A DNA stretch of 64,000 nt from Agarivorans sp. TSD2052 (GTDB taxonomy: Bacteria; Pseudomonadota; Gammaproteobacteria; Enterobacterales; Celerinatantimonadaceae). Position 1 is the stretch's first letter; each line of letters opens with the position of its first letter. This document shows, in pieces, positions 8,250 through 17,059 of the stretch. Below the pieces are notes generated by a model. That model ran no database searches and had not been told where the DNA came from. It was given only the letters and a program-made list of their open reading frames with translations. The position numbers and the translations under genes are program-made. The stretch is from the NCBI RefSeq assembly GCF_023238625.1, contig NZ_CP096670.1, positions 94,501-158,500 on the forward strand, written 5' to 3'.

Positions 8250-9874
8250 TGAATATTTTTAAGTTTTCACCGATTGTTGTATTGCTAGCAGGTTGTGCGG
8301 CAACCGATGTTCCTAACTTGTCATTTGGGAAAAGTAAATACGAGCAATTTGATGGTCCATTCTTAAGCACGGCAGCAGTGCAAAAAGTCGCCACTAGTCC
8401 CTTGACTACGTCTGACGCTACCGGGGAAAAGAAAAGTTATTTAGCGGGTAGCCCAATAATAGGCAAAGATATTGTTTATAACGAATACCTTGTTAACTAC
8501 TTTGACAGCATCGTAAATAAATTGATGCTTGGCTGGCCCGGTGAAAAGCCAGAGGTTGATCTTTCGATAGATATGTCCTTAACCTATAGTGCTTTTTCTA
8601 CTCAGAATCAAGTGGTTATTTCTATGGGAGTGGTTTCAGATAGCGAAACCGAAGCAGAAGTAGCATTTGTTATTGCCCATGAATTATCCCATGTTTTACT
8701 TCGTCATAATGAAACCAATGCTTTTTTCATGAAGCAACACGAAACAGTCGAAGAGATTTCAAAATTGGCGAATTTTGCCAATGCTGTCGGTGATATGGAA
8801 GTCACGAAGCAAAGTAAAAACCTCAAAGTAGTCAGTAAGAATAGTGATAATGCAGCTAGAAACTATAAGGATATTTTTAAAACGGGCTTAGCTATTAATC
8901 GTTTAAGCAGAGATGTGATTAGTTCGAGTATGGCGCGTAACGATGAGGATGAGGCTGACCTGCTGGCGGTAGATCTTTTGGTAAAGGCCGGCTACAACCC
9001 GCGGGGCTACAGCACTGCTATGCAACGTATGGAAAGCAGCGAAGTATTTACCCAGCAACAATTGGATGAAAAGAAAGCCGATTATCAACAAGTGGTGACG
9101 GTACTTTCTGAATCAGCTATCCCTAGTGATCAATCTTTCGGGCGAAGCTTAGCTTATGCGGCAGCCAACAATGGCATTACCGAATTACTGCAAATGTCCA
9201 GCGGTCGCCATCGTGAAGCTGAAGAGCGGCATACTGATTTAGCATCTTATATTCAGCGTGAATATCGCTCGTCAAAGATGAGGTCAATGCATCAACAGCG
9301 TTATCAGGAGAAAGTAAAATCTGGTGAAGGTTTAAGCATTACCAATAATTATTGGAGCGCATACAATGCCCAAAAAGCACTGGAATCTGGTGATATTGCT
9401 CAAGCTGAGCAGTTAGCAAAGACTTCAGTAAAAGGGCCAACATCGAAGCACGCTTACCCTAGAGTGGTGTTTTCTCAAGTAAGAAAACAGCAAGGGAAGC
9501 TTGATAAAGCAGCTCAAAATCTAGACTTAATCGAAAATTGGGAAGGCTTGTCATTAGAGTCCAGCCTTTACGCGGTGAACACATATCAAGCGTTAAATCG
9601 TTACAGCGATGCGGAAGCGGTATTATTAAAAACAGAGCAACGCTTACCTGAAAAGTCGGTGTTATATCCGCAATGGGTTAGCTTGTACTACCAGCAAAAT
9701 GAATTAGACAAACTCAATCAGTGGTTAGGTAAATGTAGAGCGGTAGGTGATACCGACTTAGAGTTTCGTTGCAACACAGCGGCTAAAATACCAGCAGTGG
9801 TGCCCGATGAAACCGCACAAGAAGGGGTCTCTTCAATATTTAACACTATGAGTTCTTTAGTGGATGAGCTTTAG
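8246..9874 (+). CDS. M48-family metalloprotease lipoprotein
   Basis: 542 aa. The lipobox LLAGC (C17) predicts a lipid-anchored envelope protein. A zinc-protease domain has H145-E-L-S-H149, with the likely third ligand E236 in DEDEADLLAVDLL, the usual M48 arrangement, followed by AGYNPRG. The C-terminal half (about 350-510) is helical with TPR-like spacing, as in BepA-type proteases that act on outer-membrane proteins. ATGA overlap with the preceding gene. The insertion between HEXXH and the third ligand (about 90 residues) is long. Substrate unknown; its operon partner, the CHASE2 protein, is not a usual M48 neighbour. Confidence 0.85.
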   Translation: MMNIFKFSPIVVLLAGCAATDVPNLSFGKSKYEQFDGPFLSTAAVQKVATSPLTTSDATGEKKSYLAGSPIIGKDIVYNEYLVNYFDSIVNKLMLGWPGEKPEVDLSIDMSLTYSAFSTQNQVVISMGVVSDSETEAEVAFVIAHELSHVLLRHNETNAFFMKQHETVEEISKLANFANAVGDMEVTKQSKNLKVVSKNSDNAARNYKDIFKTGLAINRLSRDVISSSMARNDEDEADLLAVDLLVKAGYNPRGYSTAMQRMESSEVFTQQQLDEKKADYQQVVTVLSESAIPSDQSFGRSLAYAAANNGITELLQMSSGRHREAEERHTDLASYIQREYRSSKMRSMHQQRYQEKVKSGEGLSITNNYWSAYNAQKALESGDIAQAEQLAKTSVKGPTSKHAYPRVVFSQVRKQQGKLDKAAQNLDLIENWEGLSLESSLYAVNTYQALNRYSDAEAVLLKTEQRLPEKSVLYPQWVSLYYQQNELDKLNQWLGKCRAVGDTDLEFRCNTAAKIPAVVPDETAQEGVSSIFNTMSSLVDEL

Positions 9875-10104
9875 GACTATAGGGCTGTAGCTCGCTAAAT
9901 TGGGGTGTAATGCTATAAGGTCGGCTTAGTTGCTGACTTTATAGGTTTATTCGACTTTATATTAGAATGACTTGTTGCGAAGGTAGACCATCGATTATGA
10001 AATATCGCTGAGGTCCTTTTCGGTGAACTCGGTATGGTTATTGGTCTTTCAAGCTAGGTATAGTCCTGATTCTAATATCAAGATACCTAGTTCAAGGACT
10101 AACT

Positions 10105-11775
10105 ATGCGTTGTTTTCACGGAGCGGTGTTTGTCTCTCTATTGATGAACCTTTGGGCCTGCAGTTCAGGCTCCGTTTCTCAACTGCGAAGCTTGCAAAGT
10201 ATTGGTGTTTACCGTCCCTTAGCTGATTATGATCAGCAATTGCGCTTAAAGGTTGAAGGCCGTTTTATTGTAAATGGAAAAGGTGAAAAAGTCCGTTTGA
10301 AGGGGGTCGCTTTTGGCAACCAAGTATGGGCTAACACCCGCATTCCAACACAACATCATAACGAAAAAGACTTTAAGCGCCTGAAAGACATGGGCTTTAA
10401 TAGCATTCGTTTTTACCTAAATTATCACACCTTTGAGAGTGACAGCGCGCCATATCAATACCACCAGTCGGGCTGGGATTGGTTAGATAAAAATGTGCAG
10501 TGGGCGGAGAAACATGGCATTTATTTAGTGCTTAATATACATGTTCCTCAAGGCGGTTTTCAGTCGAACGGCGCAGGCGACGCTTTGTGGGATAAGCGAG
10601 ACAATCAGCTGCGTTTGATTAGCTTATGGCAAGCCATTGCTAAGCGTTATCAAGGTCACCCTAATGTGGCGGCCTTAGATTTACTTAACGAACCTGTGAC
10701 TACTCATAGTAAGCAACAATGGGAACGTTTAGCTAATGAGTTAGTGACGGCAATTAGGCAGGTAAATTCTCAGCAAATGATTTTTGTAGAACGGTTGCTG
10801 GCGGTGAAAAATCAATGGCAGCTTGATGAGCAGCAAAACTTCTTTAAGTTAAATGACCCCAATATTGTTTATCAATACCACTTCTATGAACCCATGGCGT
10901 TTAGCCATCAGCAAGCATCTTGGTTGCGTCAATACCAAACGCCCACTTATTATCCTGATTTGCAGCGCTTAAAAGTAGTGGGTTCTCCTCGTTGGTACGG
11001 CGCACAATTTGATAACCCCATCGTAAGCAGCAACAATGATTGGCAATACATTGAAGGGAAGAAGCTGCAATATAAAGACCCAAACGTTGACTTAATTTAC
11101 CCTGCCTTAGTATCGGCAAACAACGCCGGTGATAGCTGGTTTAAGCAAGTTGTTATTAATGAATACGCGCCAGACGGCAAACAGTTACTGCGTGAAATTA
11201 ACATAGACCTAAGCCAACAAGCCGGTTGGTATTTGTGGTCGGCCAATCAAAGAGGACGCTCTCAGCATTTTCGCCAAGCGGGTGAGGATGTGCTGCAAAT
11301 TAGCGCTACCTCTAGTGATGCCAATAATGGCAGTTCACAACAATTTGTGGTGCCTAAAGCCGACCATTATTATCAAATATCTGGTTGGATAAAAACTCAG
11401 GGCACAGGCCTGGCTAGCCGTGTGCAGTTGCGCTTAGATTTTCAACATGGGGTTAAGGATATTGTGGCTTGGGATAAGCCGCTAATCAAAACCCTTATTG
11501 AACCCATCGAGCGTTGGGGCGAGCAGCAACAAGTCCCTCTATACCTCGGTGAATTTGGGTGTATTCGCGCTTGCTTTGAACAGCAACGTGGAGGCTTGCA
11601 ATGGATAAGTGATGTATTAGATGTTGTAGATGAATATCAAACTCATTTTAACTTTCATAGCTACCATGAAGACGCCTTTGCTTTGTATTATGGTAGCGGT
11701 AAGTTACCTCGAGAAACAGACTCAAATAAAGCGTTAATTCATTGGTTTAGCGATAGGTTGAGTAAGGGTGAGTAA
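10105..11775 (+). CDS. Glycoside hydrolase family 5 lipoprotein with internal insertion
   Basis: 556 aa with a lipoprotein-type signal ending at C19 (LWAC). The GH5 TIM barrel is indicated by FNSIRFYLNYHTF, LDLLNEP with acid/base E196, YQYHFYEP (H259) and YLGEFG with nucleophile E483. About 155 residues (roughly 300-455) between H259 and the nucleophile read as an inserted beta-rich module, including YYQISGWIKTQGTGL, which resembles a carbohydrate-binding fold. Likely an envelope-anchored endo-glycanase acting on a beta-linked polysaccharide; the substrate is not readable. SD AAGGA precedes the ATG. No sugar transporter genes adjoin it. Confidence 0.82.
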   Translation: MRCFHGAVFVSLLMNLWACSSGSVSQLRSLQSIGVYRPLADYDQQLRLKVEGRFIVNGKGEKVRLKGVAFGNQVWANTRIPTQHHNEKDFKRLKDMGFNSIRFYLNYHTFESDSAPYQYHQSGWDWLDKNVQWAEKHGIYLVLNIHVPQGGFQSNGAGDALWDKRDNQLRLISLWQAIAKRYQGHPNVAALDLLNEPVTTHSKQQWERLANELVTAIRQVNSQQMIFVERLLAVKNQWQLDEQQNFFKLNDPNIVYQYHFYEPMAFSHQQASWLRQYQTPTYYPDLQRLKVVGSPRWYGAQFDNPIVSSNNDWQYIEGKKLQYKDPNVDLIYPALVSANNAGDSWFKQVVINEYAPDGKQLLREINIDLSQQAGWYLWSANQRGRSQHFRQAGEDVLQISATSSDANNGSSQQFVVPKADHYYQISGWIKTQGTGLASRVQLRLDFQHGVKDIVAWDKPLIKTLIEPIERWGEQQQVPLYLGEFGCIRACFEQQRGGLQWISDVLDVVDEYQTHFNFHSYHEDAFALYYGSGKLPRETDSNKALIHWFSDRLSKGE

Positions 11776-11896
11776 GCTAAGTTGAGTTAACGATAATTTT
11801 TGCCACGTTATTCACCTTAGTTAGTATTTAGTCAACTACAATAGAAGGTAAGTTGTCTTTATTGCTCTCCTTATGGGTTAAGGAATAGGCATACGC

Positions 11897-12580
11897 ATGA
11901 GAATTGTTCTGCTACTTATGCTGGTTTTGGCTATCACTAAGGTGTATGCCGATGAGCCACATCTACGTATTTCTACCGTAGAAAATGTTGCAGCCTACCC
12001 TGAGGTGGTCAACATGCTGTCTCGTGCTTATGCTGAATTGGGTTATCACATTGAGCTGGTGCCAATGCCAGCCAAGCGTTCACTGCGTCAAGCTAAAGAA
12101 AATATTGATATCGATGCTGAGCTGGCCAGAACTGAATATGCCGCTCCATTTCTGCCAAATCATTTGCGTATCCCTATACCCATTGCATACATCACGATCG
12201 CAGCTTTTGTGATGCGAGATGATCTGGAAATTGTTAACTGGCAAAGCCTACAGGCCTATGGCGTGGGTGGTGTCCGTGGTCATTTGTTCTTAGAGTCGAA
12301 ACTAAAAAACCACAACAAGCTGTTGTTTCTTAGCAGTGCTAACCAAGCCTTAACTATGTTAAGCAGAGGGCGGCTAGATGTGGTTATTTTGCCGCAGACC
12401 ATGGGGGAATATGTAGTAAAACAAAATTGGCACTCTCAGGTAAAAATGGTTAGTCCTGCTTTAGATTATGTTCCGCTGTATCATTACCTTCACCAAAAGC
12501 ACCATGCGATAGCCGGTAATCTTACCCAAGCACTGAGCAAGCAGGTAGATGCTCACTTGGTGAAGAATCAGGCTTATTAG
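11897..12580 (+). CDS. Periplasmic solute-binding-like protein (SBP_bac_3 type)
   Basis: 227 aa with a Sec signal peptide (about 1-18, ending VYA). The remainder resembles the amino-acid-type periplasmic binding fold (LRISTVENVAAYPEVVNMLSRAYAELGYHIELVPMPAKRSL at the N terminus, MLSRGRLDVVILPQ later). No ABC permease or ATPase is nearby, so it is probably one of the orphan binding proteins common in marine gammaproteobacteria. Ligand and partner unknown. Confidence 0.7.
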   Translation: MRIVLLLMLVLAITKVYADEPHLRISTVENVAAYPEVVNMLSRAYAELGYHIELVPMPAKRSLRQAKENIDIDAELARTEYAAPFLPNHLRIPIPIAYITIAAFVMRDDLEIVNWQSLQAYGVGGVRGHLFLESKLKNHNKLLFLSSANQALTMLSRGRLDVVILPQTMGEYVVKQNWHSQVKMVSPALDYVPLYHYLHQKHHAIAGNLTQALSKQVDAHLVKNQAY

Positions 12581-12701
12581 TCTTTGTCTCACGCTACTAC
12601 TTATCATTTTAAGTTTGTGAGCGCTTGTGCTTAACTACCCTTTTGTGCTGTTGCTGTGCTGGGTAATTTACGCTTTGGCCAACATGAACAAAATGTAATC
12701 T

Positions 12702-12727
12702 GGCAGCCACCTTGCGGTAAGGCTGCC
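12702..12727 (+). terminator. Weak terminator-like hairpin
   Basis: A 7-bp stem GGCAGCC (12702-12708) with GGCTGCC (12721-12727) followed by TTTAG. It lies between the solute-binding-like gene and the PepSY gene. The T-run is short, so termination is only possible. Confidence 0.4.
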
Positions 12728-12771
12728 TTTAGTAAACTAATCAGCGTCAATTAACTCACTGGGATAAGCCA

Positions 12772-13335
12772 ATGAAATTACCTATTAAACTGTCGAAAAA
12801 AATATGTGTTGCCGCTGTTATTGCTGTTACTTCCGCCGCTGCAGTCGCTGATGATGATGCCTTATCGGCTTTAGCAATTAAAAAAGCCGGCTTTAGCTTA
12901 GAGCAAGCCATTGAAAAAGTGCACAATAGCTACCCCGGCCAGATTACAGAATTAGAGCTTGATGACTACAAGGGGCAAGCGGTTTACGAGTTTGATGTGA
13001 TTAATTTAGCGCAACAGCAAAAACACAAACTTAAGTTCAGTTTAGCTGATGGTGAAATGCTCAAAAATGAAAGCAGTAAGCTCAGTATTTTAGGTGTGAG
13101 TAAAATAGATGATGATGAGCGTTTAGCCTTAGAACAATTAGCGCAATCAGAATTATCTTTGCAGCAAACAGTCGCTATGCTTAATACTAAGTATCAAGCG
13201 CAGGTCCTGGAGTTTGAATTGGAGAATGAGAAAGGTATCACTTTCTATAAATTCAAGTTGCTAGGCGAACAGGGTAAACAACGAATTATTGTTGATGTGG
13301 CCACCGGTGAAACGATACCGGTACTTAAACACTAA
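12772..13335 (+). CDS. Secreted protein with two PepSY repeats
   Basis: 187 aa with a Sec signal peptide (about 1-26, ending in a run of alanines before ADDDAL). Two PepSY-like units follow, at about 35-92 (FSLEQAIEKVHNSYPGQITELELDDY) and 112-185 (LSLQQTVAMLNTKYQAQVLEFELE), each ending in a strand before a GE turn. PepSY proteins are periplasmic and often accompany sensor kinases or proteases. It is the first gene of a unit with a response regulator and sensor kinase and may modulate that kinase; this is inference. Confidence 0.8.
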   Translation: MKLPIKLSKKICVAAVIAVTSAAAVADDDALSALAIKKAGFSLEQAIEKVHNSYPGQITELELDDYKGQAVYEFDVINLAQQQKHKLKFSLADGEMLKNESSKLSILGVSKIDDDERLALEQLAQSELSLQQTVAMLNTKYQAQVLEFELENEKGITFYKFKLLGEQGKQRIIVDVATGETIPVLKH

Positions 13336-13398
13336 GTTATTCACTGCAGGGTCAGTGTTCGCACTGGCCAAAGACTTTCTAACAAAGGGCAGGTTTGC

Positions 13399-14079
13399 GT
13401 GCGAATACTCGTTGTAGAAGATGATTTAACCACCCAGCAATTCTTGCAACGGGCTTTAACTGAGCAAGGTTATCAGGTGGATGTAGCCAGTGATGGTCAG
13501 CAAGGCTTATTTTTCGCCTTGGAGCACGATTACCAACTCATTGTATTGGACCGAATGCTGCCAAAGCTTGATGGGCTGACGGTGTTGTCTACTTTACGTA
13601 GTGCCAATAAAACTCTGCCAGTGATCATCCTTAGTGCCTTAGATAGCGTAGATGAGCGGGTCAAGGGCTTACGAGAAGGCGGTGATGATTACTTAGTGAA
13701 GCCTTTTGCCTTAGCTGAATTGTTAGTGCGAATTGAGATTTTAACCCAACGCCAACGTGGTCAGCTTGATTCGCAAACCAATACACTGCAGGTAGCTGAT
13801 TTGAGTATGGACTTACTGGCACGGAGAGTATGGCGAGGCCAACAAGAAATACAGTTACAGCCAAAAGAATTTAAATTACTTCGCTATTTAATGGAACATG
13901 CTGGTCAGGTAGTGACTCGTACCTTGTTGTTTGAGGCCGTATGGAATTATGATTTTGACCCGCAAACCAATGTGATTGATGTGCATGTGGCACGCTTAAG
14001 AAAAAAGGTAGAACTTGATGGTCTTAGCCCACTACTTGAAACCGTACGTGGCGTGGGTTACCGGATGGTGGCGCAATAA
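13399..14079 (+). CDS. OmpR/PhoB-family response regulator
   Basis: 226 aa. The receiver domain (1-115) shows the acidic pair D8/D9, phospho-acceptor D51 in IVLDRMLP and K101 in DDYLVKPFA. The C-terminal winged helix (about 130-225) has the OmpR pattern QPKEFKLLRYLMEHAGQVVTR...VDVHVARLRKK. Translation starts at GTG (13399). It lies 63 bp after the PepSY gene and overlaps the kinase gene, so the three probably form one operon. Closest to the QseB/PmrA style; target genes unknown. Confidence 0.93.
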   Translation: MRILVVEDDLTTQQFLQRALTEQGYQVDVASDGQQGLFFALEHDYQLIVLDRMLPKLDGLTVLSTLRSANKTLPVIILSALDSVDERVKGLREGGDDYLVKPFALAELLVRIEILTQRQRGQLDSQTNTLQVADLSMDLLARRVWRGQQEIQLQPKEFKLLRYLMEHAGQVVTRTLLFEAVWNYDFDPQTNVIDVHVARLRKKVELDGLSPLLETVRGVGYRMVAQ

Positions 14080-15391
14080 CCACCGAGCAAGCTCTGTTTG
14101 GCGATTGACCCGCCTTTATACTGGCTTATTGATGCTGGTGGTGGGTATTTTGCTGTGGGTGCTGTATCAATTAAGCGTTGGCCAACTTGGTCGTAGCCAA
14201 AGCCAGCAATTAAGCCAATTAGTGCAACAGCAGCAGCTGTTAGCCGAAGAGCTTAATCAGCAAGATTTCATTAGCCAATTTACTTTGCAGGCAAAGCAAT
14301 CTAAGCAGTTTGTTTTAGCTTACAGTGATGGCAATACTACCTATGGGCGTTTGGCTTCTATCCCCAAACGAGCTAAAACTTGCCCGCGCCTCGCTCGCTT
14401 TCCGGTATATAACTATAATGAAATTCGGTTGTTTTCTGGCTGTGTTCAAAGCCTCAGTAATGGCCAATTGCTGGTGGCTACCGATGATGAAGCCCTGTTT
14501 GATTTACGCGAGCTGTTTCTTCAAGCCAGCATGGTTGCTTTGGCCTTAGCACTAGGCTTAGGTTTAATGACCGGTTGGTTTTTTTCGGCGCAAGTATTGC
14601 GCAGAGTAAACAGTTTTAATCATATTGCTCAGCAAGTTGAAGCCGGGGAGTTGAGTGCGCGGGTACCGATCGGGCCGCGTAATGATGAATTTGATCATAT
14701 GGCTAAACACATCAACAAAATGCTCGCCCAAGTGGAGCACTCTTTTCAAGCTATCGCGGGTGTTACTGACGCGGTCGCTCATGATTTACGTACCCCATTA
14801 AGTCGCTTACGCTTGCGTATAGAGCAGGCCTTATTGGATGTTGAACATCAAGATATAGGTGCCAAGCAATTGGCGCAAATGTTAGCTGAGTTAGACCAAA
14901 TACTCAGCACCTTTACAGCGATGTTAGAGTTAACGCGTTTAGAGCAACATCAACAAAAATCTTCGTTTAAAGCGGTCGATTTAGCTACCGTTGCTGAAGA
15001 TGCCATCGAGCTTATTCAGCCTCTCTGCCAAGACAGGCAGCAAAACTTACAGCTCACTATTTTGCAGCCTTGTACTATAAGTGGTGATGCCACTTTGTTG
15101 TTTCGAGCTATTTATAATTTGCTGGAAAATGCCAGTAAATATGCAGGAGAGCAGAGTGATATTGAGTTGATGATTAACGGTGATGGTTTTGCCTTAAATG
15201 ACACTGGCCCGGGGATCCCAGAGGAGGAAACCGATAAGGTGTTCCAGCGTTTGTATCGTTTGGAAAGTAGCAGAAATAGCCCCGGTTATGGCTTGGGTTT
15301 ACCCTTAGTACGAGCCATTATTCGCTTGCATGGCGGGGAGATTAAATTGGAAAATAATCGGCCCGGCTTACGGGTTGCGGTGACTTTCTAG
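14018..15391 (+). CDS. Sensor histidine kinase
   Basis: About 457 aa: an N-terminal membrane segment near 35-55, a periplasmic loop of about 100 residues, a second membrane segment (about 170-192), HAMP, a dimerisation domain with the phospho-histidine in AVAHDLRTPLSRLRLR, and an HATPase domain with NLLENASKYAG (N box), LNDTGPGIPEEE (G1) and GYGLGLPLVRAI (G2). The frame opens inside the response-regulator gene (TTG 14015, ATG 14018) and later GTG/TTG starts are possible, so the start is uncertain; coupling to the regulator is clear. Cognate kinase of the OmpR-type regulator. Confidence 0.9.
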   Translation: MVLAHYLKPYVAWVTGWWRNNHRASSVWRLTRLYTGLLMLVVGILLWVLYQLSVGQLGRSQSQQLSQLVQQQQLLAEELNQQDFISQFTLQAKQSKQFVLAYSDGNTTYGRLASIPKRAKTCPRLARFPVYNYNEIRLFSGCVQSLSNGQLLVATDDEALFDLRELFLQASMVALALALGLGLMTGWFFSAQVLRRVNSFNHIAQQVEAGELSARVPIGPRNDEFDHMAKHINKMLAQVEHSFQAIAGVTDAVAHDLRTPLSRLRLRIEQALLDVEHQDIGAKQLAQMLAELDQILSTFTAMLELTRLEQHQQKSSFKAVDLATVAEDAIELIQPLCQDRQQNLQLTILQPCTISGDATLLFRAIYNLLENASKYAGEQSDIELMINGDGFALNDTGPGIPEEETDKVFQRLYRLESSRNSPGYGLGLPLVRAIIRLHGGEIKLENNRPGLRVAVTF

Positions 15392-15415
15392 CCAACTCGG
15401 GTTTATGGGGCGTAT

Positions 15416-15450
15416 AAAAAAAGCCAGTGCTCATACAGGGCACTGGCTTT
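15416..15450 (-). terminator. Terminator, stronger on the minus strand
   Basis: An 11-bp stem (15420-15430 with 15440-15450) has only TTTAAA on its plus-strand exit, but on the minus strand it exits into a seven-T run. It can end the kinase transcript, but its polarity argues for a leftward transcript from the small ORF at 15500-15583. Confidence 0.75.
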
Positions 15451-15499
15451 AAACCTAAAATAAAAGTGACTAAATTTCAGGCTGTTGTGTCGAGAGCAA

Positions 15500-15583
15500 T
15501 TATGAATGTACTTTGACCTTCTTGAGCTTGTTGGCTTTTCGAGCGAAGTAATTCACGTAATAAGTAAAATAAAACTGTTCCAT
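15500..15583 (-). CDS. Possible 27-aa aromatic-rich small protein or leader peptide
   Basis: A 27-codon ORF starting MEQFYFTYYVNYFARK and ending in a lysine-rich tail, with a G-rich ribosome-binding stretch (GGTGGGA) about 7 nt before the ATG. Seven of residues 4-13 are Phe or Tyr. It is followed after 50 nt by a terminator oriented for this strand, so ORF plus terminator form a plausible small transcription unit. I do not recognise the peptide; it could equally be a chance ORF in a small RNA. Confidence 0.4.
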   Translation of the reverse strand: MEQFYFTYYVNYFARKANKLKKVKVHS

Positions 15584-15880
15584 ATTTTTTCCCACCATCC
15601 AATGTTAATCACTGATGCGTTAGGCTAACAGCCTAATCACACGTACAGCCGGCTAATACCAGACTGTAAGGTGCGAGCGTATTGCTCTACCTAGCTAAGA
15701 TACCACCATGGCTACAATTGTTTACAGTTTAAACAAATAGATCTGTGAGCGGTGTTGATGATTTGTTACTTCTGTGTATGTTTTTTGTGATGGCGAGTTG
15801 TTTGGTTTAAGCTATTGAATATTATGATTTTAATCATTAGGTCAAGCTCGGCCTACAAACGTAGGCCATTAATGATTCAT
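15584..15880. other. Intergenic stretch without a recognisable gene
   Basis: Between the small ORF and the end of the leftward exporter operon. It would hold the promoter of the small leftward unit. A GTTTACAGTTTAAAC-like imperfect palindrome near 15720 is the only structure I noticed. No ORF of convincing quality on either strand. Confidence 0.5.
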
Positions 15881-17059
15881 CTACAGAGGCTCTTTTTCAG
15901 CGCTTATTAAAGCCATTTTCGGTGATGATTGGGTTTGCCGGTACAATATGGCAGTGGCCAAACTGAAGTAGCAAGCGGCCAATATCCATAAATGGGTAAA
16001 GTGTGTCTGTATTTCTTGAAAGCTCGCGCCCATCTGGTTCATCTTTAACATGCCTTGCACCATTGGTTTGGCGGGCACTAAGTCGGCAATAATGTTGAGC
16101 GGCATAGGAATTGAACTAATAGGCCAAATAAACCCACATAAAAATACTATAGGTAGCGAGGTCATCACACCCACAATGGTGGCATAATCACGATTAGGTA
16201 ATATGGCCGCGATGCACATGGCCAAGCCACTGGTGGCGAGTAAAAAAGGCAGCAATAGTTTGTTGATGTCACCAATACTGGCCCAATGGTGTACACCGTA
16301 AAAATCTAAAACCACACCAATATAAAAGCTGCTCATTAACCAATATATCGCAACAAACAACAAGCTACGTACAGTCACTATTTTCCATGCAGGAAAGAAG
16401 CGGCCCATGTTGGGTTTGGTGGCTGGGATGCTGGGGCCAGCATGCAAGCCAATGGCAATCAGTAAGGTTTGGTGCAAAATAACAATAAATACAGCGGGAA
16501 TGACATAATCCAAATACCCTTGATGGGTATTAAAGGCAGCGTTAGCGCTCAGTTTCACCGGTGAATATAAGGTGCTAGCTAGAGAGCTAGGCACGCCGTC
16601 AACCACCATTTTAGCCACCTTGACTTGTGCCGCTAGGGTGGCTGAGGTCGTCGCTAAGCCTTGTACAATGGTGCCATACACCAAGAAATAAGAGGCATCA
16701 CCGGCGTAAGAGAGGGTTGGTGAGCGGCCCATTAATACATCGCGATAAAAATGCTTAGGGATTACCAGTAAACCACCCACCTGACGCTCTACCAATAGTT
16801 GCTGGGCCTCTTCAATACTGGATACTTGCTGGCTCACTTGGAGCAGCGGATTAGCATTCACCATTCTAATGAGTTGCCGGCTTAGTTGGCTGCCATCGGC
16901 ATTAATCACCGCAATGGGTTGCTGCAGAGGGGTTTGTTTAATGTAAGGTTGTGGGTATAAAAAAGCATATAACAGTAACCCGCCAAATACCGTTAGCAAT
17001 AAAGCTCGGTTGGCTAAAATACGGCGGGCTTCTATTTGTAATAATACTAACCAAGTCAT
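15881..17059 (-). CDS. ABC-2 type permease (YbhR/YhhJ-like), second of pair
   Basis: 392 aa. One N-terminal membrane segment, a periplasmic domain of about 150 residues (PIAVINADGSQLSRQLIRMVNANPLLQVSQ), then about five C-terminal membrane segments, the ABC2_membrane_3 plan. Last gene of a four-gene operon (outer-membrane channel, membrane fusion protein, two permeases); its start overlaps the preceding permease by 4 bp. Probably forms a heterodimeric inner-membrane pump for drugs or metabolites. No ATP-binding gene is present in the operon. Confidence 0.85.
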   Translation of the reverse strand: MTWLVLLQIEARRILANRALLLTVFGGLLLYAFLYPQPYIKQTPLQQPIAVINADGSQLSRQLIRMVNANPLLQVSQQVSSIEEAQQLLVERQVGGLLVIPKHFYRDVLMGRSPTLSYAGDASYFLVYGTIVQGLATTSATLAAQVKVAKMVVDGVPSSLASTLYSPVKLSANAAFNTHQGYLDYVIPAVFIVILHQTLLIAIGLHAGPSIPATKPNMGRFFPAWKIVTVRSLLFVAIYWLMSSFYIGVVLDFYGVHHWASIGDINKLLLPFLLATSGLAMCIAAILPNRDYATIVGVMTSLPIVFLCGFIWPISSIPMPLNIIADLVPAKPMVQGMLKMNQMGASFQEIQTHFTHLWILAACYFSLATAILYRQTQSSPKMALISAEKEPL

